A stretch of 30,433 nt of DNA from Synergistaceae bacterium UBA5560 (GTDB lineage Bacteria > Synergistota > Synergistia > Synergistales > Aminiphilaceae). Numbering within the stretch: position 1 is the first letter of the stretch; the number at the start of each line of letters is the position of its first letter. Location: contig DIMS01000068.1 in NCBI GenBank assembly GCA_002425685.1, positions 75,116-105,548 of the forward strand. Reading direction: 5' to 3'. The notes beneath the pieces were generated by a model. That model saw only the letters and a program-made list of their open reading frames with translations, did not search any database and was not told the DNA's origin. Made by a program: the position numbers and the translations under genes. Below, one piece after another: positions 29,850 through 30,433 of this stretch.

Positions 29850-30433
29850 ATGGTGAGTTTTCAACGGCTCATCGCGCACAACAAGCGCGTGAGCGTTCTG
29901 CTTTTCGTTCTTACGCTGGCGCTTCTCGGCATCATGGGGGCCTCCCTCGGGGAATATCTCGACCTGGGGTGGAGGGGTGGCGCAGGTATCGCGTTGGTGG
30001 CGGCGGTTCTCTATTTCCTTGTGGCCTACAACTTCGGGGACTCCATGGTTCTTGCGGCGAGCGGCGCCAGGGAGATCACCCATGACGAGCACCCCCAGCT
30101 CTGGAACGTGGTGGAGGAGATGTCCATCGCCGCAGGGCTTCCCATGCCGAAGGTGTACATCATGGACAGCGATGCGCTGAATGCCTTCGCCACGGGCAAA
30201 GACCCGCAGCATGCGAGCGTGGCCATCACCCGGGGGCTTCTGGAAAAACTGAATCGTGAGGAATTGCAGGGGGTCATGGCCCACGAGATGTCCCACGTGC
30301 GCAACTACGACATCCGCTTCGCCATGCTCATGGCGGTGCTGGTGGGGGTGGTGGTGCTTCTGGCGGATGTGTTCCGGCGCAGCATGTTCTGGGGATCACT
30401 CGGCGGCGGACGGAGACGGCGCAGCGGCGACGG
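29850..30433 (+). CDS. htpX: HtpX-type M48 membrane zinc metalloprotease, 3' end missing
   Basis: The reading frame starts at ATG 29850 after a GGAGGAGG box and is open to the right edge (194 full codons). Two membrane helices (about 16-33 and 45-62) are followed by the M48 core: PMPKVYIMDSDALNAFATGKDPQHASVAITRGLLEKL. The catalytic zinc motif HEMSH (145-149) then sits in LQGVMAHEMSHVRNYDIRF, and a third membrane segment starts near 157. HtpX proteases degrade damaged membrane proteins during envelope stress. The third zinc ligand lies in the part not seen. The RRRRSGDG stretch at the edge is a typical variable loop. It is probably co-transcribed with lemA. Confidence 0.92.
   Translation, partial: MVSFQRLIAHNKRVSVLLFVLTLALLGIMGASLGEYLDLGWRGGAGIALVAAVLYFLVAYNFGDSMVLAASGAREITHDEHPQLWNVVEEMSIAAGLPMPKVYIMDSDALNAFATGKDPQHASVAITRGLLEKLNREELQGVMAHEMSHVRNYDIRFAMLMAVLVGVVVLLADVFRRSMFWGSLGGGRRRRSGD

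Noticed and set aside
1..30433. CRISPR array, tRNA, rRNA or phage genes
   Set aside because: No regularly spaced repeats, no cloverleaf or rRNA sequence and no phage structural or integrase genes were seen on either strand.

Overview
The window is high-GC bacterial chromosome. It has strong AGGAGG-type ribosome binding sites, GTG starts, tight operons and outer-membrane efflux genes of the TolC type, so the cell is diderm. The mix of genes (a phenylacetate-CoA-ligase-like enzyme, amino acid racemase or epimerase families, a saccharopine-dehydrogenase-like enzyme, an NhaC antiporter, and many c-di-GMP and sensory domains) suggests an anaerobic amino-acid-fermenting bacterium. Synergistota is my best guess, but this is inference from gene content and no marker gene is present to prove it.

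Layout. 1-5 kb: 3' end of an AMP-forming acyl-CoA ligase, an ArsR-type regulator facing a small muconolactone-isomerase-like protein, an AI-2E/PerM-family permease and a CorC/HlyC-type CBS membrane protein. 5-9 kb, minus strand: a 7TM-PAS-GAF-GGDEF diguanylate cyclase, a 52-residue membrane protein with four cysteines, and a MerA-like flavoprotein whose first redox cysteine is replaced by arginine. 9.3-12.8 kb, plus strand: a DapA-family aldolase and a Cache-GAF-HD-GYP phosphodiesterase. 13-17.5 kb, minus strand: an operon read from a near-consensus promoter at about 17.57 kb, encoding a saccharopine-dehydrogenase-like enzyme, a DapF-like epimerase, an NhaC antiporter and an Asp/Glu-racemase-family enzyme.

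17.6-26.4 kb looks like an acquired efflux island. It appears lower in GC than its flanks by eye. On its left is a decayed IS110-type transposase end and on its right a decayed IS3-type transposase end. Inside, a MerR/GyrI-like regulator faces a minus-strand operon of a MATE exporter, a small overlooked ORF, an RND pump, a TolC channel and a membrane fusion protein. The MATE promoter has the 19-bp -35/-10 spacing typical of MerR-activated promoters, with a perfect 8+8 bp palindrome in the spacer. One regulator therefore probably controls two classes of drug pump.

26.4-30.4 kb: two secreted proteins of unknown role (one resembling a stand-alone subtilisin propeptide), a YgjP-like metallopeptidase, and on the plus strand LemA followed by HtpX, which runs off the right edge.

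No rRNA, tRNA, CRISPR array or recognisable riboswitch was found.
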